Part shown: one piece after another, positions 24,874-31,759 of the stretch
Layout: every line of letters begins with the position of its first letter
How positions within the stretch are numbered: the stretch's first letter is position 1
Assembly (NCBI GenBank): GCA_049437325.1
Contig: JBMTIM010000037.1
Location: forward strand, 1-31,759
Direction: 5' to 3'
From: UBA11606 sp049437325
Lineage (GTDB): Bacteria > Actinomycetota > Acidimicrobiia > Acidimicrobiales > Aldehydirespiratoraceae
DNA length: 31,759 nucleotides
Notes under the pieces: generated by a model
The model's database searches: none
Seen by the model: only the letters and a program-made list of their open reading frames with translations
What the model was told of the DNA's origin: nothing
Position numbers and translations under genes: made by a program

Positions 24874-25986
24874 TCAGACCCGCGGCTCACGCGGCAGCCC
24901 GAGGACACGTTCACCGAGGATGTTGCGCATCACATTCGAGGTTCCGCCCATGATCGTGTACGCCGGGTTGTACGCAAATGCATGGGTGACGAGGCTGTCG
25001 GTCACCGCTTCCATGCCGAGGGTCCTGGCCGCGAAGTCGGCAACCCGTTGCTGATGCTCGGTGCAGAAACACTTGGTGGCCGCACTGAACCCGACCGGTG
25101 CCTGTTTGAGCGCCTCCCGATACACGAGGATTCGACCGAGCCGGTAGCCGGTCTCGAGCGCTGCGATCTCCTGGCGAACGAGTGGGTCGTCGGTGTCGGC
25201 CACAGCACGAGCGCGCAGGTACAGCGGTTTGTTGGAGACAAGCCGGTCGATGCCACCTCGCTCATCTTCCAGCTGCGACATCGTCTGCTTGAAGGCGGCT
25301 CCTTCAACCCCCACCAGATTCTCGACCGGCACGCGGACCTCGTTGAAGAACACTTCACAGAAGTGCTGATTGGTCGTCATGTCCTTGATCGGCCGCACCT
25401 CGATGCCGGGCAGATCCATCGGCACGATCATCTCGCTGACGCCCTTGTGCGGCGGGCCGTCCGCTGTGGTGCGACAGATCAGATAGATGTAATCGGAGGT
25501 GGCTGCGAACGACGTCCAGATCTTCTGCCCGTTGACCACGAACACGTCGCCGTCGCGGACCGCCGAGGTCTTGAGACTCGCGAGGTCGGAGCCGGAGTCA
25601 GGTTCACTCATCCCGATGCACCAGGTGGTTTCACCACTGAGCATCCCGGGAAGGAACTCCACCTGCTGATCGGGTGTCCCGTAGTTGATGAGGGCAGGAC
25701 CCATCTGACGGTCGGCGAACCAACTCGCCGCGATCGGGGCGCCGACCGAGATCATTTCTTCGCCCATGATCATGCGGGCGAGGTTCGAGTGACCGCCACC
25801 TCCGAACTCGGTCGGCCAGGTCATGCCGATCCAGCCCTCGGCGCTGAGCCGTTTGCTGAACTCTTTCGAGTAGCCGTTGATCCAGGAGTCGGTGTGGGCG
25901 CCGAACTCGGCGACACCCTCCGCTGCGAGCGCGCGGGCCCGATCCCGGAGTGCCTGGAGTTCGGCTGGCAGTTCGAAGTCGAGCAT
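24874..25986 (-). CDS. Acyl-CoA dehydrogenase (FadE-type, co-operonic with P450)
   Basis: A 370-residue acyl-CoA dehydrogenase. Blocks are GWIGMTWPTEFGGGG, IGMSEPDSGSDLASL, FVVNGQKIWTS and IMGGTSNVMRNILGERVLGL. The usual YEGT Glu is a Gly (MGGT), as in many actinobacterial FadE proteins of sterol or branched-chain pathways, and the base may be the Glu in LEDERGG. Some relatives work as heteromeric alpha2beta2 enzymes, but no second subunit gene is adjacent. The ATG at 25986 is chosen for the strong AGGAGG site (25995-26000) 8 bases upstream; the frame continues upstream as an arginine-rich antisense-like stretch. Confidence 0.9.
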   Translation of the reverse strand: MLDFELPAELQALRDRARALAAEGVAEFGAHTDSWINGYSKEFSKRLSAEGWIGMTWPTEFGGGGHSNLARMIMGEEMISVGAPIAASWFADRQMGPALINYGTPDQQVEFLPGMLSGETTWCIGMSEPDSGSDLASLKTSAVRDGDVFVVNGQKIWTSFAATSDYIYLICRTTADGPPHKGVSEMIVPMDLPGIEVRPIKDMTTNQHFCEVFFNEVRVPVENLVGVEGAAFKQTMSQLEDERGGIDRLVSNKPLYLRARAVADTDDPLVRQEIAALETGYRLGRILVYREALKQAPVGFSAATKCFCTEHQQRVADFAARTLGMEAVTDSLVTHAFAYNPAYTIMGGTSNVMRNILGERVLGLPREPRV

Positions 25987-25994
25987 CGTCAACA

Positions 25995-26000
25995 CCTCCT
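25995..26000 (-). promoter_or_regulatory. Shine-Dalgarno site of the FadE-P450 operon
   Basis: AGGAGG on the minus strand, 8 bases before ATG 25986. It is the strongest ribosome binding site in the window and fixes the start. Confidence 0.7.
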
Positions 26001-26108
26001 CTGGGCACGGTAGCTTCGCCCGATCGCGTTCACCCCAGCGGACCCGAACGGATGAACGCCTCTCGCTCGACCGTTCGCAGTGTCGCACCGGTCTGGCTCG
26101 GAACCGGC

Positions 26109-26603
26109 TCAGGCGAAGTCGCCGGCCGCCGATCGCAACTCCAGAATCGCGCGATCTGTCGCGGCTCGGGCGCGTGGGCTCATCCCGGCGACCCCGAACT
26201 CGATGTCGGCCAGGACAGCGGCACCGCGCTCAGCTCGCCGGCGCCCCTCGGCAGTGAGCACGGCCAGCGTCGCTCGGCGATCGGTTGGATGCGGCTCGCG
26301 ACGCACGTAGCCATCGGCCTCGAGACGGTTGACCGTGTTGGTGACGCTTGCCGGATGCACCTGCAGTCGGTCGCCGACCTTGCCGAGCGGCAGCATGCCC
26401 TCCCGGGTGAACGACAGCAGCGCCAGCACCTCGAAACGACTGAAGTTCAGACCGAGCGGCGCCAGAGCTGCATCGATGCGGCCGGTAAGGATCTGATGGG
26501 CGCGAGTGATCGAAGTGGCAGCGGTCATTGCGCCGATCGCAGTCCATCCGGCGGATCGCCAGTTCGCAGCCGCCTCCTCGATGGGGTCGAACTCCAGCGT
26601 CAC
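26109..26603 (-). CDS. MarR-family transcriptional regulator
   Basis: A 164-residue winged-helix regulator. The core is FSRFEVLALLSF, then the recognition helix PASVTNTVNRLEADGYV and the wing RREPHPTDRRATLAVLTAEGR, a textbook MarR order. The N-terminal part before the DNA-binding domain is long (about 60 residues) and can dimerise. MarR proteins usually repress neighbouring genes and release on binding an acid or acyl-CoA. The GTG start at 26603 is preceded by TAGACT ending 7 bases upstream, so it is probably leaderless. It is divergent from the mutase operon with a palindromic operator between them, so autoregulation plus control of the mutase operon is likely. Confidence 0.9.
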   Translation of the reverse strand: MTLEFDPIEEAAANWRSAGWTAIGAMTAATSITRAHQILTGRIDAALAPLGLNFSRFEVLALLSFTREGMLPLGKVGDRLQVHPASVTNTVNRLEADGYVRREPHPTDRRATLAVLTAEGRRRAERGAAVLADIEFGVAGMSPRARAATDRAILELRSAAGDFA

Positions 26604-26610
26604 GTGCGGT

Positions 26611-26616
26611 AGTCTA
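26611..26616 (-). promoter_or_regulatory. -10 box TAGACT of marR
   Basis: TAGACT on the minus strand ends 7 bases before the GTG at 26603. It sits directly next to the palindrome at 26622-26645, so a repressor bound there would block this promoter. Confidence 0.45.
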
Positions 26617-26621
26617 CGAAG

Positions 26622-26645
26622 AAATAGTTGGACGTCAAAGTATTT
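26622..26645. promoter_or_regulatory. 24-bp palindrome, candidate MarR operator
   Basis: AAATAGTTGGAC/GTCAAAGTATTT pairs at 10 of 12 positions (mismatches at 26627/26640 and 26630/26637). It is the only extended dyad in the 54-base divergent region between marR and the mutase gene. It overlaps the spacer/-35 region of marR and lies just upstream of the mutase Shine-Dalgarno GGAG (26646-26649). Confidence 0.6.
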
Positions 26646-26657
26646 GGAGCGTCGACC

Positions 26658-28283
26658 ATGAGCGAGCAGTCACGATGGCAGGAGCAGTACGACGCAACCC
26701 GGCGCCGCGACGTGCCGTTCGAGACGATGTCAGGGGTGCCGGTCGACCCCATCCACGGCGATGGGCCATTCCCCGGTCAGTACCCCTACACCCGCGGCCT
26801 CCATGCGGCCGGGTATCGGTCCCGTCTGTGGACGATGCGCATGTTCGCCGGCTTCGGGACCGCCGAGGACACCAATGCCCGCTTCAAGGAGATCCTCCGC
26901 AACGGCGGGACCGGACTCTCCACCGCGTTCGACATGCCCACCCTGATGGGCTACGACTCCGATTCGCCCTGGGCGCTCGGTGAGGTTGGCCGCGCCGGTG
27001 TTGCGGTCGACACCCTGCGCGACATGGAGGATCTCTACGCCGACATCGACCTCGGCTCGGTATCGACGTCGATGACCATCAATGGACCCGCCGCCGCCGT
27101 ACTCGCCATGTACATCGCGGTCGGCGAGAAGAACGGCGTGGCCAAAGCCGATCTGGCCGGCACGATCCAGAACGACATCTTGAAGGAGTATCAGGCCCAG
27201 AAGGAGTACATCTACCCACCGCGGCCCAGCATGCGGATCATCACCGACATGATCCGTTACACCTCCACCGAAATGCCGAAATGGCACCCCGTCTCGATCT
27301 CCGGCTACCACATCCGCGAGGCGGGCTCGACCGCAGCACAGGAACTCGCCTTCACGCTCGCCAACGGCTTTGCCTATGTCGAAGCGGCGCGGGCCGAGGG
27401 CCAGGACGTCGATCAGTTCGGCCGGCGGCTCTCGTTCTTCTTCAACGCCCACTCCGATTTCTTCGAGGAGATCGGCAAGTTCCGGGCGGCCCGCCGGATC
27501 TGGGCCCGCTGGATGAAGGAGCGCTACGGCGCCACCGACGAGCGGGCAATGATGTGCCGCTTCCACACCCAGACCGCCGGCGTCTCCCTCACCGCTCAGC
27601 AACCCGAGAACAACATCGCCCGGGTTGCCATCCAGGCGCTCTCGGCTGCGCTCGGCGGTACCCAGTCGCTGCACACCGATGCCTTCGACGAAGCCCTCGC
27701 CCTTCCCACCGAGAAAGCGGCCCGCATTGCACTGCGCACCCAGCAGATCGTCGCGCACGAAACGGGGGTGGCGAATGTTGTCGATCCCCTCGGCGGAGCG
27801 CCCTACATCGAGTGGATGACCGACGAGATGGAGCGCCAGGCCGAGGCGGTCTTCGCTCATCTCGAGGAGTTGGGTGACGGCTCGATGCTCGAGGGGGTTT
27901 ATGCGGGCATCGAGAACGGGTACTTCGTCGGCGAGATTGCCGATGCCGCCTATCGCTTCGAACGTGAGGTCAATGCGGGTCGTCGGGTCATCGTTGGCGT
28001 CAACGAGTTCGTCGAGGGAAACGAAGACGACGAGACCAATCTGCTGCGAATCGATGCGACCACAGAGGAACTCCAGCGCAAGCGACTCGAGGCGGTGAAG
28101 CACGAACGCGACTCGGTTGCGGTCGAGGCATCACTCGACGCGCTCCGCAACGCCGCGCAGGATCCCTCGATGAACCTGATGCCTCCGATCATCGATGCGG
28201 TCAAGACCTACGCCACCGAGGAAGAGATCAGCAACGCCATGCGCGACGTGTTCGGTAGCTACGTGGAACAGGCGATCGTGTGA
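26658..28283 (+). CDS. icmA: Coenzyme B12-dependent acyl-CoA mutase large subunit, isobutyryl-CoA mutase type
   Basis: A 541-residue TIM-barrel mutase subunit of the methylmalonyl-CoA mutase family without a fused B12 domain. Typical blocks are YPYTRGLHAAGYRSRLWTMR, GTIQNDILKEYQAQKEY, SGYHIREAGSTAAQELAF and TQTAGVSLTAQQPENN. The two residues that bind the carboxylate in methylmalonyl-CoA mutase (Tyr89 and Arg207 in Propionibacterium) are Phe63 and Gln181 here, the pair found in isobutyryl-CoA mutase (Phe80 and Gln198, constant offset 17). Ala90 replaces the Asp of 2-hydroxyisobutyryl-CoA mutase. It should therefore interconvert isobutyryl- and n-butyryl-CoA or a close analogue. GGAG at 26646-26649 supports ATG 26658. 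It overlaps the small-subunit gene by 4 bases and is under the MarR palindrome. Confidence 0.88.
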   Translation: MSEQSRWQEQYDATRRRDVPFETMSGVPVDPIHGDGPFPGQYPYTRGLHAAGYRSRLWTMRMFAGFGTAEDTNARFKEILRNGGTGLSTAFDMPTLMGYDSDSPWALGEVGRAGVAVDTLRDMEDLYADIDLGSVSTSMTINGPAAAVLAMYIAVGEKNGVAKADLAGTIQNDILKEYQAQKEYIYPPRPSMRIITDMIRYTSTEMPKWHPVSISGYHIREAGSTAAQELAFTLANGFAYVEAARAEGQDVDQFGRRLSFFFNAHSDFFEEIGKFRAARRIWARWMKERYGATDERAMMCRFHTQTAGVSLTAQQPENNIARVAIQALSAALGGTQSLHTDAFDEALALPTEKAARIALRTQQIVAHETGVANVVDPLGGAPYIEWMTDEMERQAEAVFAHLEELGDGSMLEGVYAGIENGYFVGEIADAAYRFEREVNAGRRVIVGVNEFVEGNEDDETNLLRIDATTEELQRKRLEAVKHERDSVAVEASLDALRNAAQDPSMNLMPPIIDAVKTYATEEEISNAMRDVFGSYVEQAIV

Positions 28284-28678
28284 CGAGCGAACCCGTCATC
28301 CGGATCGTCCTCGCCAAACTCGGCCTGGACGGTCACGACCGCGGCATCAAGGTCGTCGCCCGCATTCTGCGCGACGCCGGTATGGAGGTGATCTATCTCG
28401 GTCTCCGCCAGACCACCGCGTCGATCATCGCTGCCGCCGAGGAAGAAGATGCCGACGCCATCGGGCTGTCGATGCACAACGCCGGCCACCTTGCGCTCGC
28501 TCCGGCGATGCTCGCGGCGCTCGACAAAGCCGATCTTGACATTCCGCTGATCATCGGCGGGATCGTTCCCGACCAAGACATCCCGATTCTCGAGGCAGCT
28601 GGGGTCGCTGCAATCCTCGGCCCGGGCGCCCCCGCCGAAGAGGTCGTGGCGGCCGTCCGCAACGCCGTTTCCCCGTGA
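28280..28678 (+). CDS. icmB: B12-binding small subunit of the acyl-CoA mutase
   Basis: A 132-residue cobalamin-binding Rossmann-like protein (family length about 135). The signature DGHDRG at 17-22 supplies His19, the lower axial ligand to cobalt, followed by IGLSMHNAGH and LIIGGIVPDQD for the corrin tail. It docks on the large subunit to form the active mutase. The GTG start overlaps the large-subunit stop as GTGA (28280-28283), so the pair is translationally coupled, which is normal for a stoichiometric complex. Confidence 0.93.
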   Translation: MTSEPVIRIVLAKLGLDGHDRGIKVVARILRDAGMEVIYLGLRQTTASIIAAAEEEDADAIGLSMHNAGHLALAPAMLAALDKADLDIPLIIGGIVPDQDIPILEAAGVAAILGPGAPAEEVVAAVRNAVSP

Positions 28679-28697
28679 CCGACAGCAGTGAGTCGGC

Positions 28698-29642
28698 GTG
28701 AGCGTCAGGGATCTCTCCACCGTCGACTTGGTCGAGCGGGCCATCGGCGGTGACCGCCGAGCGATCGGCCGCACCCTCACGCTGATCGAGCGGGGCGGCG
28801 AGATCGCCGACCAGATCACCGAGTTGACTCACCCAGCAGCCAAGGGGTCGCACGTCGTGGGCATCACCGGCGCACCCGGGGCCGGGAAGTCGACCTTGAC
28901 CGGGCAACTGATCCGCCATCTACCGACACTCGGTCTGCGGCCGGCCGTGCTTGCGGTCGATCCGTCATCCCCCCTCACCGGCGGTGCAATCCTCGGCGAT
29001 CGGGTGCGCATGGACGACGTTGCCGGTGACGGCGGGTTCATCCGGTCCGTTGCAACCCGGGGCCATGCCGGCGGGCTCGCCCTGTCCGTACCCGGCTCGG
29101 TGCGTGCCTTCGATGCATGCGGCTTCGATCCGGTACTGATCGAGACGGTCGGGGTCGGACAGGTCGAGGTCGACGTCGCCGGCGCAGCCGACACCACCGT
29201 CGTCGTGGTCAACCCGGGCTGGGGCGATGCCGTCCAGGCCAACAAGGCCGGCCTGCTCGAGGTCGCCGATGTTTTCGTCATCAACAAGGCCGACCGCGAC
29301 GGCGCCAACGACACTCGCCGCGACCTCGAGCTCATGCTCGACCTCAGCCATGTGAGCGGCCATGAAGACGAGTCGGGTTATCGACCGCCCATCATCATGA
29401 CGACGGCCACCGACGGCGCCGGCATCGACGCAATGTGGGCTGCCGTCACCGACCACAGAGCCCATCTGCAGGCCAGCGGCCGGCTCGAGCATCGTCGAGC
29501 GGCCCGCTTCCGCTACGAGGTTCGCAGCCGACTCACCACCCGACTCGAGACCTCGATCAACACAGCGACCCACGATCTCGAACCCGACGGCCGCTCACCC
29601 GCCGCCGTTGCGAGCGAACTGGCCGGTCGGCTTCTGGCCTGA
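28698..29642 (+). CDS. meaB: MeaB/ArgK-family GTPase, mutase chaperone
   Basis: A 314-residue G3E-family GTPase. The P-loop is GAPGAGKST at 58-66, followed by AVDPSSPLTGGAILGDRVRM (switch region), ETVGVGQVEVDV and the guanine-specificity motif NKAD. Relatives load adenosylcobalamin onto methylmalonyl- or isobutyryl-CoA mutase and protect it from inactivation. Placement directly after the mutase genes fits that role. The start is GTG 28698, 19 bases after the small-subunit stop, without a clear Shine-Dalgarno site. Confidence 0.92.
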   Translation: MSVRDLSTVDLVERAIGGDRRAIGRTLTLIERGGEIADQITELTHPAAKGSHVVGITGAPGAGKSTLTGQLIRHLPTLGLRPAVLAVDPSSPLTGGAILGDRVRMDDVAGDGGFIRSVATRGHAGGLALSVPGSVRAFDACGFDPVLIETVGVGQVEVDVAGAADTTVVVVNPGWGDAVQANKAGLLEVADVFVINKADRDGANDTRRDLELMLDLSHVSGHEDESGYRPPIIMTTATDGAGIDAMWAAVTDHRAHLQASGRLEHRRAARFRYEVRSRLTTRLETSINTATHDLEPDGRSPAAVASELAGRLLA

Positions 29643-29657
29643 TGGGCTCCTCGGACC

Positions 29658-29663
29658 TAGGGT
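29658..29663 (+). promoter_or_regulatory. -10 box TAGGGT, possible internal leaderless promoter
   Basis: TAGGGT ends 7 bases before ATG 29671. It repeats the TAGGGT of the S9 gene, so the SDR-crotonase pair may also be transcribed apart from the mutase genes. Confidence 0.45.
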
Positions 29664-29670
29664 CACGCCC

Positions 29671-30399
29671 ATGGGACGACTGGACGGCAAGCACGTACTG
29701 ATCACGGGCGGCGCCCGCGGCATGGGAGCGGCAGAGGCAGCGCTTTTCGTCGGCGAGGGAGCGACCGTGTGCATCGCCGACGTTCTCGACGAGGAAGGTG
29801 AAGCAACCGCCGAGGCCCTCGGTGATGCGGCCAAGTACCACCACCTCGACGTTCGCGACGCCGCTGCCTGGGCCAAGACGGTCGAAGGGTGTCTTGCGAG
29901 CTACGGCAAGATCGACTGTCTGCTCAACAACGCCGGCGTCTATCGGGAGGGCAACCTCGAGACGACGACAGCAGAGGACTGGGAGTTCCAGATCGGCATC
30001 AACCAGACCGGCGTGTTGCTCGGCATGCAGGCGGTTGCGCCGTCGATGCGAGAAAAGCAGCGTGGCAGCATCGTGAACATCTCGTCGATCGCAGGCCTGC
30101 GGGGTACGCCGAACTGCATCGGCTACGGCGCATCCAAGTGGGCCGTCCGGGGCATGACGAAGAGCGCTGCCAAGGAACTTGCGCCGTTCAACGTGCGGGT
30201 CAACTCGATCCACCCCGGCCTGATCGAAACCGACATGCTGCCGCTCGTCGGGCCGCCGGAGATGTTGGGGCCGATGGTGCCGATGGGGCGAACCGCCCAC
30301 GCCGACGAGGTTGCCGACACTGCGCTGTTCCTTGCGTCCGACGACTCGAAGTACACGACCGGAACCGAATTCGTCGTCGACGGTGGCTTCACTGCATGA
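29671..30399 (+). CDS. Short-chain dehydrogenase, FabG3/3-alpha(20-beta)-hydroxysteroid dehydrogenase-like
   Basis: A 242-residue classical SDR. The cofactor motif TGGARGMGAA is near residue 12, Asp in IADVLDEEG suggests NAD(H), NNAGVYREG is standard, and the catalytic Ser-Tyr-Lys set is in VNISSIAG and YGASKWA. The N-terminal MGRLDGK, TGGARGMGA and C-terminal FVVDGGF resemble mycobacterial FabG3-type hydroxysteroid dehydrogenases, though acyl-chain 3-hydroxy compounds are equally possible. The gene overlaps the crotonase start as ATGA (30396-30399), so the pair is co-translated. Confidence 0.88.
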   Translation: MGRLDGKHVLITGGARGMGAAEAALFVGEGATVCIADVLDEEGEATAEALGDAAKYHHLDVRDAAAWAKTVEGCLASYGKIDCLLNNAGVYREGNLETTTAEDWEFQIGINQTGVLLGMQAVAPSMREKQRGSIVNISSIAGLRGTPNCIGYGASKWAVRGMTKSAAKELAPFNVRVNSIHPGLIETDMLPLVGPPEMLGPMVPMGRTAHADEVADTALFLASDDSKYTTGTEFVVDGGFTA

Positions 30400-31226
30400 G
30401 CGAGTGGACCCGGATCCGCTTCGACCGACCGGCCGAACGAGTCGCCCGCATCACCCTCGCACGGCCCGAGGCGGCCAATGCGCAGGACTACCGCATGTTG
30501 TCCGAACTCAACGAGGCGTTCGACGAGGCCTCTCGTGACGACGACATCCGCGTCATCGTGCTCGCCGCCGACGGCAACCACTTCTCGTCGGGTCACGATC
30601 TGCGTGACGACCCGGACATGGCCGACGTCGAACCGGTCGGCACCCAGTGCCACTTCGAGGCCGAGGGAGCCGAGGGCTACATGGCTCGTGAGGCCGAGAT
30701 GTATGTCGGGCTGTGCTGGCGGTGGCGCAACATCCCCAAACCGACGATCGCATCAGTCCAGGGCAAGGTCATCGCCGGCGGCCTGATGCTCGTGTGGCCG
30801 ATGGACATGATCGTGTGCAGCGACGACGCAACGTTCTCCGATCCGGTGGTCGCGTTCGGGGTGAACGGACACGAGTACTTCGTCCATCCCTACGAGGCCG
30901 GCCAGCGCTTGGCCAAGGACATGCTTTTCACCGGCCGGTCGATCAGCGCACGCGAGGCATTGCAGCACGGCATGGTGAACCGAGTCGTGGCACGCGAGCA
31001 GCTCGAATCGGAGACGCTTGCGCTGGCATCCCACATCGCGAAGCGGCCCATGTTCGGACTGACCCTTGCCAAGCAGTCGGTCAACAACTCGATGGATGCG
31101 ATGGGTATGTACACGTCGATCCAGTCCGCGTTCGGGCTGCACCATGTGGGGCACAACCACAACCGTCTCGTCCACGGCTCGCTCGTCGACCCCGAGGGGG
31201 TCCACGTCATCCGCAGCGAGGCCTAG
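30396..31226 (+). CDS. Crotonase-fold protein lacking both hydratase glutamates
   Basis: A 276-residue enoyl-CoA hydratase/isomerase family member. The oxyanion-hole region (FSSGHDL, about 63-69) and GKVIAGGLMLVW are present, but the position of the first catalytic Glu (rat Glu144) is Met131 and that of the second (Glu164) is Val151. The blocks FSDPVVAFGVNGHEYFVHP and KDMLFTGRSIS are typical of an actinobacterial EchA branch. It should bind an acyl-CoA and stabilise an enolate, but hydration as in enoyl-CoA hydratase is unlikely without those residues. It is last in the mutase-SDR gene run. Confidence 0.85.
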   Translation: MSEWTRIRFDRPAERVARITLARPEAANAQDYRMLSELNEAFDEASRDDDIRVIVLAADGNHFSSGHDLRDDPDMADVEPVGTQCHFEAEGAEGYMAREAEMYVGLCWRWRNIPKPTIASVQGKVIAGGLMLVWPMDMIVCSDDATFSDPVVAFGVNGHEYFVHPYEAGQRLAKDMLFTGRSISAREALQHGMVNRVVAREQLESETLALASHIAKRPMFGLTLAKQSVNNSMDAMGMYTSIQSAFGLHHVGHNHNRLVHGSLVDPEGVHVIRSEA

Positions 31227-31288
31227 CCGTCGACGGCGTCACCGGTGCAGCAACCTCGTCCCATGAGGGGATCGGGCGGCGGACTGCG

Positions 31289-31759
31289 CTAGCCCTTGCG
31301 GGTCGGTGGGTCGAGCGGCTGTACGTACTGCCAGCCGAACCGACCCTTGACACAGAGCATGCCGCTGGTGACGGAGTGGTCGGCCGGCGAGGTGACCTTC
31401 ACGATCGTGTCGTCCTGGGTGTGGAGTTCGAGGTTGCATCCCACACCGCAATACGAGCACACCGTGCGGGTGATCTCCTGGTCATCGGGACGCCAGTCAT
31501 CGACCGCACGAAGGTCGTACTCGGTCTTGAATTGGATGGCGCCGGTCGGGCACACACCGATGCAATTGCCGCAGTAGACACAGGCCGAGTCGGGCAACGT
31601 CACGTCGAACTCGGTGGAGATGCGGGCGTCGAAGCCCCGGCCACTGACCGCGATGGCGTAGGTGTGCTGGGCATCGTCTCCACAGGCTTCGACGCACTTG
31701 TAACAGAGCACGCAGCGGTCGTAGTCGCGGATGTAGAGGTTGTCCTGGATCTTCGGCGC
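31289..31759 (-). CDS. Iron-sulfur N-terminal portion of a formate dehydrogenase/NuoG-like subunit, partial at right edge
   Basis: The visible 156 residues run from the window edge to a stop at 31289. They contain a ferredoxin-type cluster set, CVLCYKCVEACGD and CVYCGNCIGVCPTGAIQ (2x[4Fe-4S]), then a molybdopterin-oxidoreductase Fe4S4 domain (CSYCGVGCNLE and GMLCVKGRFGWQYV). In FdhA-type enzymes this continues into the large bis-MGD catalytic domain, but here the protein ends 12 residues after GRFGWQYV, with QPLDPPTRKG. The next gene to the left is on the other strand, so no separate catalytic domain follows. It may be a stand-alone electron-transfer module or a truncated relic. An N-terminal [2Fe-2S] domain probably lies beyond the edge. 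Confidence 0.8.
   Translation of the reverse strand, partial: APKIQDNLYIRDYDRCVLCYKCVEACGDDAQHTYAIAVSGRGFDARISTEFDVTLPDSACVYCGNCIGVCPTGAIQFKTEYDLRAVDDWRPDDQEITRTVCSYCGVGCNLELHTQDDTIVKVTSPADHSVTSGMLCVKGRFGWQYVQPLDPPTRKG

Noticed and set aside
26730..28103. Minus-strand frame of 457 codons opposite the mutase large subunit
   Set aside because: Gly/Val/Asp-rich antisense of a strongly conserved gene; no motifs.
26658..28678. Methylmalonyl-CoA mutase
   Set aside because: Phe63 and Gln181 replace the carboxylate-binding Tyr and Arg, and the overall pattern follows isobutyryl-CoA mutase.
1..31759. CRISPR array, tRNA, rRNA, insertion sequence, prophage or attachment site
   Set aside because: No spaced direct repeats, cloverleaf-like segments, transposase/integrase motifs or terminal inverted repeats were found by reading.

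Overview
The window is high-GC DNA from a free-living actinobacterium with a broad catabolic repertoire. Protein style, dense divergent or convergent packing and the absence of tRNA, rRNA, phage or insertion-sequence genes suggest the class Acidimicrobiia (for example an Ilumatobacter-type marine or soil lineage). That placement is inference from gene content, not from a marker gene. I support 28 protein genes, two of them cut by the window edges. Many start codons lie 6-7 bases downstream of a TANNNT or near-match box, which suggests leaderless mRNAs, while others carry a clear Shine-Dalgarno site.

Layout. 1-1525 (-): MttB-family methyltransferase without pyrrolysine, cut at the left edge. 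1709-3442 (-): zinc amidohydrolase of the N-acyl-D-amino-acid deacylase type, divergent from 3514-5475 (+), an S9 serine peptidase. 5472-7605 (-): a tight operon of a SET-domain methyltransferase, an EamA-type transporter and an unknown alpha/beta-barrel-like protein. 7633-8925 (+): MFS transporter. 8983-10182 (-) and 10205-11197 (+): an M24 enzyme closely resembling the DMSP lyase DddP and a ureohydrolase, fired from overlapping divergent promoters. 11201-12601 (-): unknown membrane-anchored protein. 12675-13484 (+): short-chain dehydrogenase.

13497-17370 (-) is a four-gene molybdenum hydroxylase operon (FAD subunit, 2x[2Fe-2S] subunit, molybdopterin subunit, MoaD-like sulfur carrier), divergent from a RidA-like/RraA-like gene pair (17473-18593, +). 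18758-22393 (+) is a 1211-residue multi-sensor GGDEF-EAL protein for cyclic-di-GMP turnover. 22436-25986 holds an acyl-CoA dehydrogenase (+) facing an acyl-CoA dehydrogenase/cytochrome P450 pair (-), consistent with oxidation of hydrophobic side chains or branched acyl chains.

26109-31226 is a B12-dependent acyl-CoA module. A MarR regulator (-) is divergent from a coenzyme-B12 acyl-CoA mutase large subunit, its B12-binding small subunit, a MeaB-type GTPase chaperone, an SDR and a crotonase-fold protein. The mutase has the Phe/Gln pocket of isobutyryl-CoA mutase instead of the Tyr/Arg pocket of methylmalonyl-CoA mutase. A 24-bp near-perfect palindrome between marR and the mutase gene is a strong operator candidate. 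The right edge (31289-31759, -) is the ferredoxin-like end of a formate-dehydrogenase/NuoG-type subunit that stops before the molybdopterin catalytic domain.

The best candidates for new biology are the DddP-like enzyme that keeps all metal ligands but lacks the proposed catalytic Asp, the crotonase lacking both catalytic glutamates in the mutase operon, the truncated iron-sulfur protein, and the dedicated MoaD-like carrier in the molybdenum hydroxylase operon.
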